Position numbers and translations under genes: made by a program. Of a stretch of 64,000 nt of DNA, positions 16,504-26,165 are shown piece after piece. The number at the start of each line of letters is the position of its first letter. Within the stretch, counting starts at the first letter, position 1. The DNA is from Chthoniobacter flavus Ellin428 (lineage in GTDB: Bacteria > Verrucomicrobiota > Verrucomicrobiia > Chthoniobacterales > Chthoniobacteraceae): NCBI RefSeq assembly GCF_000173075.1, contig NZ_ABVL01000001.1:248001-312000 (forward strand), given 5' to 3'. The notes beneath the pieces were generated by a model. The model saw only the letters and a list, made by a program, of their open reading frames with translations, was not told where the DNA came from and ran no database searches.

Positions 16504-17886
16504 CTATTGCGCCAGCGCCCGGAAATGCTTCCAGCATTCCAGAAACCCGGTGGCAAAATCCTCCGGTCGGGCGGTGGTCCAGCGGTCGATCTGTTCGAGG
16601 GTAAAGAAGCCGCCGCCGTCGAGTTCGGCGGGATTCAGTTTGAAGGGGCCGTCGTGGTGCGCGCGGTAAAGGCGCACGTGTTCCCAACCGGTGGCCGGGC
16701 TGGGCGGCAGCTTGCCGATCTCCTCGACTTCCGCGCTGACGCCGAGCTCTTCCACGATCTCGCGCGGGGCGGTGCCGGCGTAGGTGTCGCCGGAATTCAC
16801 ATGGCCGGCCGCGCTGGAATCCCAACGCAGGGGATGCACATCTTTCCAGCGCGAACGGCGCTGGAGAAAGAGCTCGCCACGCGAATTGAAGACCAGGATG
16901 TGCACCGCGCGGTGCAGGAGCTTTTGCCGGTGCACTTCGTGTCGCGAGAGCTGTCCCGTGACACGGTCTTCCTCATCGACCACGTCGAAGATTTCGCCGT
17001 GCACGTCTTGCGCTGCATTGGCGAGATCCGCGGCGGCGGAATGACGAATGACGGATGACGAATGGCCAGGGTCGGAGCTTTTGGTCACGAAATTCGTCAG
17101 CGCGATCCATTGCTCGAGGGAGAGCTCTTCGGCGCGGGTGGTTTCCTCGACCCCGAGATGCTGGCACAGTGCGGGCCAGTCGAGATTCCGGCCGGCGAGA
17201 TTCTTGCGGAGCTGCTTGCGGCGCTGGGCGAAGCCTTGTTTTACCAGCCGAGTAAAAAGCTCACCGTCGCACGCGGGCACTTCGCCGGCGGGACGCGGGG
17301 TGAGCAGCACGATCGCGGAGTCGACCTTCGGCGCGGGCATGAAGACGCTGCCGGGAAGCGTGCGCAGATATTTCACCTTCCAGCGGCGGCCGACGAGCAA
17401 GGTAAGCGCGCCATATTCCTTGGTCCACGGCCCGGCGGAGAGGCGCTCGGCGAGTTCCTTTTGCAAGGTGAAGATGAGCGCACTGACCGGGCTCGGCTCA
17501 CCGGTGAAGGCGAAAAGGATCTGGCTGGAAACGTAATAGGGGAGATTGCCGAGCACCTTGATCGGCCCGCGGGCGAAGAGCTCGCGCACGTCGAATTCAC
17601 TGGCGTCGCCATGGATGATTTCGAGTGCCGGAAAACGCTCGCGCAGGAAGCCGGCAAGACGGCCATCCTTCTCGATGACGAGTCCGCGCGGCGAGCGGGC
17701 GAGGGCAAATTCGGTGAGCGCACCGAGCCCGGGTCCGAGTTCCACCCAGGCCTCTTCGGGCTGGATATCGAGCTGCGCGACGATCCATTCCGCGAGGTTT
17801 TGGTCGTGGAGAAAATTCTGGCCGAGGCTCTTGGTGGGCTGCATGCCCAGTTGATTGAGGCTGGCCTGGATCGTGGAAAGTTTCAT
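16504..17886 (-). CDS. rsmA: Fusion: 16S rRNA dimethyladenosine transferase RsmA (KsgA) plus Nudix hydrolase
   Basis: 460 residues in one open frame. Residues 1 to about 268 are a full RsmA: KSLGQNFLHDQNLA, SAM-binding VELGPGLGALTEFAL, VIHGDA-like ALEIIHGDASEFD, the catalytic NLPYYVSSQI, and the C-terminal helical domain (LGVEETTRAEELSLEQWIAL). It methylates two adjacent adenosines near the 3' end of 16S rRNA. After a low-complexity linker (GHSSSVIRHSAA) comes a Nudix domain of the YfcD/IDI-like type: EIFDVVDEEDRVTGQLSRHEVH, LFLQRRSRWKD, and a Nudix box ending REIVEELGV with Asp in place of the first Glu. The linker DNA (17039-17066) is a GAATGAC-type repeat like the intergenic ones in this window, suggesting recent joining of two neighbouring genes. 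Confidence 0.88.
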   Translation of the reverse strand: MKLSTIQASLNQLGMQPTKSLGQNFLHDQNLAEWIVAQLDIQPEEAWVELGPGLGALTEFALARSPRGLVIEKDGRLAGFLRERFPALEIIHGDASEFDVRELFARGPIKVLGNLPYYVSSQILFAFTGEPSPVSALIFTLQKELAERLSAGPWTKEYGALTLLVGRRWKVKYLRTLPGSVFMPAPKVDSAIVLLTPRPAGEVPACDGELFTRLVKQGFAQRRKQLRKNLAGRNLDWPALCQHLGVEETTRAEELSLEQWIALTNFVTKSSDPGHSSSVIRHSAAADLANAAQDVHGEIFDVVDEEDRVTGQLSRHEVHRQKLLHRAVHILVFNSRGELFLQRRSRWKDVHPLRWDSSAAGHVNSGDTYAGTAPREIVEELGVSAEVEEIGKLPPSPATGWEHVRLYRAHHDGPFKLNPAELDGGGFFTLEQIDRWTTARPEDFATGFLECWKHFRALAQ

Positions 17887-18054
17887 GAAAGCCCGGCATT
17901 AGAGCGCGTTTAGGGGCGGGTTGCAAAGGAGACCGCCCGTGGAGCAGTCGAAAAACCGCCGCTACAGAAGTTCCCTGCGATCAGAGCGCCATTTTCCCGG
18001 CCCTTGCTGGGGATGTCATCCGGCGGTAGCGTGCCCGCCATGGCTGGCGACATC

Positions 18055-20841
18055 ATGAAACGCTCTGGCAATCGGCGAGCATGGAGGAATATCGCTCTCG
18101 CGATCGTTTCGCTGGGATTTCTGATCACGGGGGCTTTCCTCGGAACCAACGCCCGGGCGGTCGATGTCTCCGCCGCCGTCTCCTGGTACGACACGCTCGG
18201 CTTTCCGGATGTGAAGGATGCTCCCTACGTGCGCGTTGCCACTGACCGCTGGATCAAGCGCGGCAATCAGCCTCCTGAGAATCGATTTGTAGAGGGGTTT
18301 CTGACCGGCGAAGACGTCGACGGCTTCACCGTCTTCCTGTGCAGCACCGGCGATTTTAACCGCCGTCCTGATCCATTCGAACCGTATCCACCTCCGAGGC
18401 TGATCCATTTCGTTCGTAAGACAGATGGGCCAGTGCATCTGCGAGTGAATTACGAGGTGATCGATTTTCCAAAAGTGGTCGGTGACTTGATGGCTGTGGT
18501 GCATGACCTCAAGACAGGGCCGAAGGACTTTGAAGCTCGCGAGAAAGCCTTCAAGGGGAAGTATCCCGACTTGTGGCCGTCTTTTGATTTTCACGGTGGA
18601 TGGCCGGTGCCGTACCGGGTTCGACTCTTCAGCTTCGGCCGGGCCTGTCAGCAAAAGGGTCTCAATGAGGTGGCCGGCGAATTGTTCGACGTGGTGGCGA
18701 AGATTCCTGACGAACAGACCGGCGAAGTGGATGCTTCGTCATTGCGGGACAAGCTTCAGCGGGAAATGGGGGAAACAGTATTGACCGAGACGGAGGAAAA
18801 ATTTGGCAATCCCTCCATTCCGCTGACGGACTTGCTGAAGATTTACGAGTCGTTTCCGGTCACTTACCCGGCGAACAAGCGGTTGGCCTACGCGCAGGAG
18901 TCGGCAGATTTGCTGCGCAAGATGATTGCGGAGGAGGCCGCGCATCATCCCAAACCGCGCAACGAAATGTCGCCCGCGGAGCAGGTGGCGGAGGATATTT
19001 ACCAACTGCGCAACGAGACGCATATCATGTGGATCCGGGACCCGCACTATCCGGCGATGTCGGATGATTGGAGGAAGAAGGACGAGAAGACGCCGATCCA
19101 GCGTCTCGTGGATTCCGGGAATGCCGCCGTGCCGCAACTGATCGAAGCGCTCGGTGATCCCCGCTTCACGCGTTCCATGGAGCCGCGCTTCAACAGTTTG
19201 GGAGGACCGCATACGATCCGGGTGGGTGAAGTAGCGCGACACATTCTCGAATTTCTCTCAGGGCGAAATCTTTACCCTCTCAAATCCAAAGATGGACAAT
19301 TGGTCAACGGGACGACACGGCACCAGGCCGAAGCCTGGTGGAGAGAAGTGAATGGTACGGGCGAGAAGCAGACCCTGATCAAAACCGCTTCCGCAGGCCG
19401 AGGCAAAGGGCTCGAGGCGGCGCGGAGACTCGTGGAGAAATATCCCGACGATGCCCTGCCGGCGATCGAGGCCGCATTGAAGGCGACCCCGGAGCCGGGC
19501 TACCGGGGTGAATATGTCGAGGTGGCCGGCTTGCTGCCCGCCGACACGCCGGTGGCTTTTCTGCGCGCGCAACTCACTCCCGATCACGATGTCTATTCGC
19601 AGGTCTCCGCGGCCAAAGCGCTTTTTAAGCGCGGACAACCGGAAGCCGTGCCGGCGATCATCGATGCATGGCGCCGGATCCAGCCCCGGCTTCCATCCAA
19701 TGACGACACCACATTATCCCAGGCCGGCTACATCATCAGTTTTCTGGCAAGGAGCGGCGACGCGCGGGCCATCGACGCGCTGGCCGACGAGGCGAAAAAA
19801 GCCCCGCTTCCAGTGCGCTACGCGGCCGTGGAGGTCTTTCGGAATGGAACGTTCAACGGCGGAGGGAGCGGGCCGCAAGTGTCGCTCTACGATCACGTGG
19901 AGAAGCTGCCGGCAGGCGAAGCGGAAGCGGCCGTCGAGCGGTTGCTCGCGACGGCGCTGGAAGACAAGGAGCGCTTCTTCGGTCCGGCGGGAAATCTCGA
20001 AAAGGTCTCTTTCGCCGACCCGCGCATCTGCGACATGGCGGCTTATGTGATGTCCCACCGTTGGCCGGAAAAATATGCCTTTCAGTGGTCGGCGAGCGGG
20101 GCGGAATGCGACACGCAGATTGTCAAACTGCAGGACATATGGCGTTCCGCGCACGGAATGCCGCCGCTTCCCACACCCGCGCCGCCCCCGGTGATTCCCG
20201 CGGCCCCGGAGTCCGAAGTCGCGCCATTGCTCGATGCCTATGTCGCGGCGAAAGCCGATGCCGACCGTGAACCCGCTGCGACTAAAATAGTGGAGTCGAT
20301 GGGCCTGCGCGCCTTGCCGCAGGTGCGGGCCCGTCTGGAACACGGCGCCGACGCCGCGACCTTGCGCCCTCTCGCCCTGCGCCTGGCAAGCATCGTGCGC
20401 GAGGTGCACCCTACGACGGACCCGGGCGGAATGGCGGAGAAATCAGGCGTGGAGTTGTTGCGCGGCAAAGTACTGAGTGGAAAGGATCTGGATCGACTCG
20501 CGCATCGTTTGGAGGACGAGATGCCCGTGGATGTGGCCGCCGTGACGTTGGTCGCCGAACGCGGCGCAGACGGCGCCGGATTCCAGGTGACGATTGGCTG
20601 GCAGCCCGGCAACGTGCCTTTGCACGCGGGTTGGAGCCGGGACATGGCCGTACGTCTCGGGGACAAGACGGTGTATCGGGGCGGAGGGTGGACGGCCGAC
20701 GGCGCCATGGATCCGAAGCAGATCTTTCGTCAGTTGGCCGAGGAATTCGACAAAGCCACCCGGTCGGGATTCGACGCACCCGTGCTCGTGCGCCTCCGCC
20801 TTCAGCGAGAGACGGCTCCTGTAACGCCCGTTGAGGAATGA
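18055..20841 (+). CDS. Secreted or membrane-anchored large protein, probably alpha-helical repeats, unknown function
   Basis: 928 residues if translation begins at the ATG at 18055 (MKRSGNRRAWRN, basic, then LALAIVSLGFLITGAFLG, a signal or anchor helix). Earlier ATGs at 18040 and 18013 are in frame. Segments such as VDSGNAAVPQLIEALGDPRF, YSQVSAAKALFKRGQPEAVP and GDARAIDALADEAKKAPLPV resemble HEAT-type repeats of a protein-binding superhelix. The region around residues 690-720 is proline-rich. No catalytic motif is evident. It precedes the PSCyt/DUF1501 genes on the same strand, but a 273 bp gap separates them, so a shared transcript is uncertain. Confidence 0.65.
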   Translation: MKRSGNRRAWRNIALAIVSLGFLITGAFLGTNARAVDVSAAVSWYDTLGFPDVKDAPYVRVATDRWIKRGNQPPENRFVEGFLTGEDVDGFTVFLCSTGDFNRRPDPFEPYPPPRLIHFVRKTDGPVHLRVNYEVIDFPKVVGDLMAVVHDLKTGPKDFEAREKAFKGKYPDLWPSFDFHGGWPVPYRVRLFSFGRACQQKGLNEVAGELFDVVAKIPDEQTGEVDASSLRDKLQREMGETVLTETEEKFGNPSIPLTDLLKIYESFPVTYPANKRLAYAQESADLLRKMIAEEAAHHPKPRNEMSPAEQVAEDIYQLRNETHIMWIRDPHYPAMSDDWRKKDEKTPIQRLVDSGNAAVPQLIEALGDPRFTRSMEPRFNSLGGPHTIRVGEVARHILEFLSGRNLYPLKSKDGQLVNGTTRHQAEAWWREVNGTGEKQTLIKTASAGRGKGLEAARRLVEKYPDDALPAIEAALKATPEPGYRGEYVEVAGLLPADTPVAFLRAQLTPDHDVYSQVSAAKALFKRGQPEAVPAIIDAWRRIQPRLPSNDDTTLSQAGYIISFLARSGDARAIDALADEAKKAPLPVRYAAVEVFRNGTFNGGGSGPQVSLYDHVEKLPAGEAEAAVERLLATALEDKERFFGPAGNLEKVSFADPRICDMAAYVMSHRWPEKYAFQWSASGAECDTQIVKLQDIWRSAHGMPPLPTPAPPPVIPAAPESEVAPLLDAYVAAKADADREPAATKIVESMGLRALPQVRARLEHGADAATLRPLALRLASIVREVHPTTDPGGMAEKSGVELLRGKVLSGKDLDRLAHRLEDEMPVDVAAVTLVAERGADGAGFQVTIGWQPGNVPLHAGWSRDMAVRLGDKTVYRGGGWTADGAMDPKQIFRQLAEEFDKATRSGFDAPVLVRLRLQRETAPVTPVEE

Positions 20842-21114
20842 TGTTTCCGAATCAGGGAGAGCGCTGGAGAGCACCGCCGAGGCGGCGGCGTACGGGACAA
20901 GTGGTGGCAGGTCCTTGGGCGAGCCTCCGTCGGTGCCGGGGACACGCGCTCACGCGGAAGCGAGGGTGCACTTTCCTCCAGCTCCGATTCGGAAGCGAAT
21001 TCCAATAATGGACTTAACGTCTGGTTTACGCGATTTGGTGTTGTTTCGCCCCTGTTGCCGGAGGCAGAGGCGGGTTATTCTCCGCGTTCTTCCATGGATC
21101 TCCGCCCCCGCTCA

Positions 21115-24100
21115 ATGACCCATTTCCGTTCCCTCTGGACGCTGCCACTGGTCCTTTTTTCGTGGACCGCGCTGGCCGATATCGATCCGGCCAAGCTGCC
21201 GCCTGCCGCGGAGTCGTTCGATTTTACCCACGACGTGCAACCGCTGCTCGAAAGCAAGTGCGTGGAGTGCCACCGGGAGGGCAAGCACAAGGGGCAGTTC
21301 CGCATCGACACCCGCGAGCAGATGATGAAAGGCGGCGAGGACAGCATCGCGGTGGTGGAGGGCAAGAGCGTGGAGAGTCCGCTCATTCATTACGTGGCGC
21401 GGTTGGTCGAGGACATGAACATGCCGCCGAAATCCGAGCAGGCACTGACGCCGAAAGAGATCGGCGTGCTGCGGGCTTGGATCGATCACGGCGCGCCGTG
21501 GCCGAAAGACGTGGTGCTCGCACCCTCGCGCGCGAACGACGCGAAGATGACCGCGGCGCTGGCTTCGCTGCCGCCGGCTGCGACGCGGCAGGTGGATTTC
21601 GTGAAGGACATCCAGCCGATCTTCCAGAACGCCTGTTACGAATGCCACGGCCCGCGCAAGCAGGAAGCGGAGTTTCGCCTCGATCATAAACCGACGGTGA
21701 TGAAGGGCGGTGAACTCGGCCCAGCGATCGTGCCCGGCAAGAGTGCGGACAGCCTGCTCGTGCAATTTGTCGGCGGCCTGCGTGAAGAAGGCGTGATGCC
21801 GAAGAAAGGCCCGCGCCTCACGGCGGAGCAGATTGGCCTGCTGCGCGCGTGGATCGATCAGGGCGCGGATTTTCCGGACGCGGCGTCTGTGGTGATCAAA
21901 GACAATCGCGATCACTGGGCCTTCAAGCCACCGGTGAAAGCGCCGCTGCCCACGGTGAAAAATAAAGCGTGGGTGCGCAACGACATCGACCGCTTCGTTC
22001 TCGCGCGGTTGGAACGCGAAGGACTCCCGCCCTCGCCCGAGGCGTCGAAGGAAACGCTGCTGCGCCGGCTGGCGCTCGATCTCACTGGCCTGCCGCCGAC
22101 CACGGAAGAGCTGGCTGCGTTTCTCCACGACGATTCGCCCGATGCGTATCAAAAGCAGGTCGAGCGGTTGCTCGCCTCGCCGCACTACGGCGAGCGTTGG
22201 GGCCGCCACTGGCTGGACGTCGCACGTTATGCAGACTCCGACGGTTACGAAAAGGACAAGCCGCGCTGGATCTGGTTTTACCGCGATTGGGTAATCAACG
22301 CTTTCAACCACGACATGCCCTACGACGAGTTCGTGCTCGAGCAGATCGCCGGCGATCAATTGCCGCACCCCACGCAGGATCAAATCGTGGCCACCGGTTT
22401 CCTGCGCAACTCGCTGCTGAATGAAGAGGGCGGCGTCGATCCCGAACAATTCCGGATGGAGGAAATGTTCGACCGTCTCGACACGCTGGGCAAGGCAGTG
22501 CTCGGCCTCGGCGTGAATTGCTGCCAGTGCCACAACCACAAATACGACCCCTTTTCGCAGGAGGAATACTACCGCCTCTTTGCCTTCCTCAATAACGACA
22601 ACGAAGGCGCGCGCACGGTCTATACCACGGAGCAGTGGAAGAAGATCGGGGCACTGCAGGGCAAAATCCACGACGACGAAATGGGGTTGCAACAGGCGCA
22701 TCCCGATTGGCGCGAACGGATGAACGCGTGGGAGGACGCGTTGAAAGCCGAGACGCAGCCCGAGTGGAAGGTGGTGGAGATCGCCAATGCCGGCGACAAC
22801 AGCCAGCGCTACACCGAGCTGAAGGACAAATCGCTGCTCGCGCAGGGCTATGCGCCGACGAAGCTCGACGCGATTTTCAAATGCACGATGCCGACGGCCG
22901 GTGTGACCGCCTTCCGGTTGGAGTTGCTCAACGACACGAATCTGCCCGCGAATGGGCCGGGCCGTTCCTTCAAGGGGACATGCGCGCTGACGGAGTTTCA
23001 GGTCGAGACCGCACCCAAGGACGGAAAGAAATCCTTCCTCAAAATCGCCTCGGCGACTGCCGATTTTGGTGATGCGCCGAATAGCCCGGTAGAATCGAAT
23101 TTCGAAGACAAATCCGGCAAAACGCGGGTGACGGGACCGATCGATTACGCGATCGATGGCAAGGAAGAAACGGCGTGGGGCATGGATGCCGGCCCGGGCC
23201 GCCGCAATGTGCCGCACGAGGCGGTGTTCGTAATGGAGAATCCAATCGCCGATGCCGGCACCGAACTGACCATTCATCTCAAACAGATGCACGGCGGCTG
23301 GAATTCGGACGACTTGATGACCAACAACCTCGGCCGGTTCCGGATTTCGGTCTGCACCGCTGCGGCGCCGAAAGCCGACGCCGTGCCGAAGCGTGTGCGG
23401 CAGTTGCTCGACATCCCGCGGGCGCAACGCACCGAGGCACAGACGGCGGAGATCTTTTCCTATTGGCGCAGGACGGTGCCGGAATGGAAGGAGGCCGATG
23501 CGCAGATCGCCGCGCTGTGGAAGGAACATCCCGAAGGCAAGACCACGCTGGTGCTCAATGCGCGCACGCAGTTGCGCGAAACGCATCTGCTCAAGCGCGG
23601 CGACTGGCTCAAGCCGGGCAAGCCGGTGCGGCCTGGTGTGCTGTCGGTGCTCAATCCGCTGCCCGCGGATGCGCCGCCGACGCGCCTGAGTCTGGCGCAT
23701 TGGCTGGTCGATCGCCGCGCGCCCACGACGGCGCGTGTCATGGTGAATCGCATCTGGCAGTCGTATTTTGGCATCGGCATCGTGGCTACGCCAGAGGACT
23801 TCGGCACGCAGGGCGAGGCGCCGAGCCATCCCGAGTTGCTCGACTATCTGGCCTGCGAATTCATGGATCACGGTTGGAGCATCAAGTATCTGCAACGGCT
23901 GATCGTGAATTCGGCGACCTATCGGCAGAACAGCAAGGTCACGCCCGAACTCTACCAACGCGACCAATACAACCGCCTCCTGGCCCGCGGCCCGCGCTTC
24001 CGCGTGGACGGGGAGATCGTGCGTGACATCCAGTTGTCGGTGAGCGGCCTCCTCAATCCCGAGATGGGTGGCATGCCCACGATGCCGCCGGCGCCGTTGT

Positions 24101-24630
24101 TTCTCTTCCAGCCGCCCGCGAGCTATGCACCATTTCCGTGGGTCGAAGCCGTTGGGCCGGAACGCTATCGCCGTGCGGTCTACACGTGGCGCCGCCGCTC
24201 CACGCCGTATCCGATGCTGCAGACCTTTGACGCGCCGGATGGCAACACGGTCTGTGCCCGCCGTTCGCGTTCGAATACACCGTTGCAGGCGCTCACCACA
24301 CTGAATGAAACCGTGGCCATCGAGGCGGCGCGCGCCTTTGCCCGGCACGTCCTGGAGGAAGGTGGCAAGAGCGATGCGGAGCGCATCGATTATGCCTATC
24401 GCCGTGCATTGAGCCGTGAGCCTAATGCCGCGGAGCGCGAGGAAATCCTGAGCCTCCTCACCAAGCAGCAGCAGCGCATCGCGGAGGGCTGGATCGATCC
24501 GTGGGAGCTTGCGACCGGCCAGCGCGAACGCCCGGCGGTTCCCGCCGGCACCACCCCGGCCCAGTTGGCCGCTTACACCGTCGTTTCCCGCGTCCTGCTG
24601 AATTTGGACGAAGCCATCACGAAAGAATAA
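21115..24630 (+). CDS. PSD1 and planctomycete cytochrome C domain-containing protein
   Basis: 1171 residues. The start at 21115 gives a signal peptide (MTHFRSLWTLPLVLFSWTALA). Two PSCyt1 modules carry haem-binding motifs (CVECH near residue 49, CYECH near 174). PSCyt2 (DUF1549; DRFVLARLEREGLPPSPEAS near 293) contains a CCQCHNHKYDP cluster near 469. A discoidin-like insert follows, then PSD1 (DUF1553; ARVMVNRIWQSYFGIGIV near 872). The family is abundant in Planctomycetes and Verrucomicrobiota, is exported, and is usually paired with a DUF1501 protein, as here (5 bp spacing). The pairs are widely linked to breakdown of complex, often sulfated, polysaccharides, but the biochemical reaction is not established. 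Confidence 0.93.
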   Translation: MTHFRSLWTLPLVLFSWTALADIDPAKLPPAAESFDFTHDVQPLLESKCVECHREGKHKGQFRIDTREQMMKGGEDSIAVVEGKSVESPLIHYVARLVEDMNMPPKSEQALTPKEIGVLRAWIDHGAPWPKDVVLAPSRANDAKMTAALASLPPAATRQVDFVKDIQPIFQNACYECHGPRKQEAEFRLDHKPTVMKGGELGPAIVPGKSADSLLVQFVGGLREEGVMPKKGPRLTAEQIGLLRAWIDQGADFPDAASVVIKDNRDHWAFKPPVKAPLPTVKNKAWVRNDIDRFVLARLEREGLPPSPEASKETLLRRLALDLTGLPPTTEELAAFLHDDSPDAYQKQVERLLASPHYGERWGRHWLDVARYADSDGYEKDKPRWIWFYRDWVINAFNHDMPYDEFVLEQIAGDQLPHPTQDQIVATGFLRNSLLNEEGGVDPEQFRMEEMFDRLDTLGKAVLGLGVNCCQCHNHKYDPFSQEEYYRLFAFLNNDNEGARTVYTTEQWKKIGALQGKIHDDEMGLQQAHPDWRERMNAWEDALKAETQPEWKVVEIANAGDNSQRYTELKDKSLLAQGYAPTKLDAIFKCTMPTAGVTAFRLELLNDTNLPANGPGRSFKGTCALTEFQVETAPKDGKKSFLKIASATADFGDAPNSPVESNFEDKSGKTRVTGPIDYAIDGKEETAWGMDAGPGRRNVPHEAVFVMENPIADAGTELTIHLKQMHGGWNSDDLMTNNLGRFRISVCTAAAPKADAVPKRVRQLLDIPRAQRTEAQTAEIFSYWRRTVPEWKEADAQIAALWKEHPEGKTTLVLNARTQLRETHLLKRGDWLKPGKPVRPGVLSVLNPLPADAPPTRLSLAHWLVDRRAPTTARVMVNRIWQSYFGIGIVATPEDFGTQGEAPSHPELLDYLACEFMDHGWSIKYLQRLIVNSATYRQNSKVTPELYQRDQYNRLLARGPRFRVDGEIVRDIQLSVSGLLNPEMGGMPTMPPAPLFLFQPPASYAPFPWVEAVGPERYRRAVYTWRRRSTPYPMLQTFDAPDGNTVCARRSRSNTPLQALTTLNETVAIEAARAFARHVLEEGGKSDAERIDYAYRRALSREPNAAEREEILSLLTKQQQRIAEGWIDPWELATGQRERPAVPAGTTPAQLAAYTVVSRVLLNLDEAITKE

Positions 24631-24635
24631 TCGCC

Positions 24636-26080
24636 ATGACCAAACTCGAACATTTCCTGCGGGAGTATCAGCAGCAGATCACCCGTCGCTGGTTTTTCAA
24701 ACAATGCGGGGTCGGTCTGGGTTCCATTGCGCTGGGCTCGCTGCTCCAGCAGGAACTCGCGCCCGCCGCGCATGCTGCCGCCGCGCCCTCGGGGCCGATG
24801 GCTCCGAAAGCGCCGCCCCTGCCCGCTCGCGCCAAGCGGGTGATTTATCTCTTCCAGGCCGGCGCGCCGAGCCATCTCGATCTCTTCGACTACAAGCCGC
24901 AGTTGGAAAAGTTCAACGGCACGCTGCCGCCGGCGGATTTGCTGAAGGGCTATCGCGCGGCGTTCATCAATCCGAATTCCACGCTGCTCGCGCCGAAGTA
25001 CAAGTTTGCCAAGTACGGACAGAGCGGTGCGGAGTTGTCCGAGATTCTGCCGCATCTCTCCAAGGTGGTGGATGACATCACCATCGTGAAGTCGATGCAG
25101 ACCGACGCGTTCAACCACGCGCCCGCGCAGATTTTCATGAACACGGGCTCGACGCAGTTTGGCCGGCCGAGCATGGGTGCATGGACGACCTACGGCCTCG
25201 GCAGCGAATCACAAGATCTGCCGGGTTACGTCGTCTTCAGTACGGGCACGAAAGGCACCAGCGGGGGCGCGGCGAATTGGGGCTCTGGGTTTCTGCCCAC
25301 GGCCTTTCAGGGTGTGCCGTTCCGCGGGCAGGGGGACCCGGTGCTGTATCTCTCGAATCCCGGCGGGGATCGACGACCGGGTGCAGCGCGATTCGCTCGA
25401 TTCCATTCGGCGACTGAAACGAGATGCATTTCGCCGACGTGGGCGATCCGGAGATTCACACACGCATTAATTCCTTCGAGCTCGCGTACCGGATGCAATC
25501 GAGCGCGCCGGAGTTGATGGATATCTCGAAGGAGTCGAAAGAAACGCTGGAAATGTACGGCGCGAAACCCGGCGAGTCTTCGTATGCGAATGCGTGCCTG
25601 CTCGCGCGACGCATGGTCGAGCGCGGGGTGCGCTTCGTGCAGATTTTCCACGAAGCGTGGGATCACCACAGTGGCCTCACCAAAGGCTTAAAGGATCAAT
25701 GTGGAAAGACCGACCAGGCGAGCGCGGCGTTGGTGAAGGATCTCAAGCAGCGCGGGTTGCTCGAGGATACGCTCGTCATTTGGGGTGGGGAATTCGGCCG
25801 CACACCGATGGTGCAAGGCGGCAACGATGGCCGCGACCACCATCCGAAAGCATTTACCATGTGGATGGCCGGGGGTGGCTTGAAGCCCGGCTTGGTCTAC
25901 GGCGAGAGCGACGAGTTTGGCTTCAACGCGATGAAGGATCCCGTGCACGTGCACGACCTGCACGCCACGTTGCTCCATTTGCTCGGCTTCGATCACACCA
26001 AGCTGACCTATCGCTTCCAAGGCCGCGACTTCCGCCTCACGGATGTTTCGGGTGAGGTGATCAAGGGGTTGCTGGCGTAG
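24636..26080 (+). CDS. DUF1501 (sulfatase-like) exported protein, frameshifted
   Basis: Partner of the preceding PSCyt protein. The N-terminus has a twin-arginine signal ([20 protein letters not shown]), so the folded protein is exported by Tat. The fold is of the alkaline-phosphatase/sulfatase superfamily ([43 protein letters not shown], a metal-ligand region). Translation leaves frame after LYLSNPGG. Removing one G from the GGGG at 25365-25368 and one A from the AAA at 25417-25419 restores an uninterrupted protein of about 480 residues ([20 protein letters not shown], then [14 protein letters not shown]). Two +1 homopolymer changes 50 bp apart suggest sequencing error more than decay. Confidence 0.85.
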
Positions 26081-26165
26081 CTCGGTCTTTACATGCAAAA
26101 AGAGGCAGGCAAGGTAGCCGGCCATGACGAGCTTCCCCTGCGCCCCCGTTTCCAGCCTTCGCAAA

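Noticed and set aside
21112..24348. 1078-codon minus-strand open frame
   Set aside because: Antisense shadow of the PSCyt gene, whose own frame has clear haem motifs and family domains.
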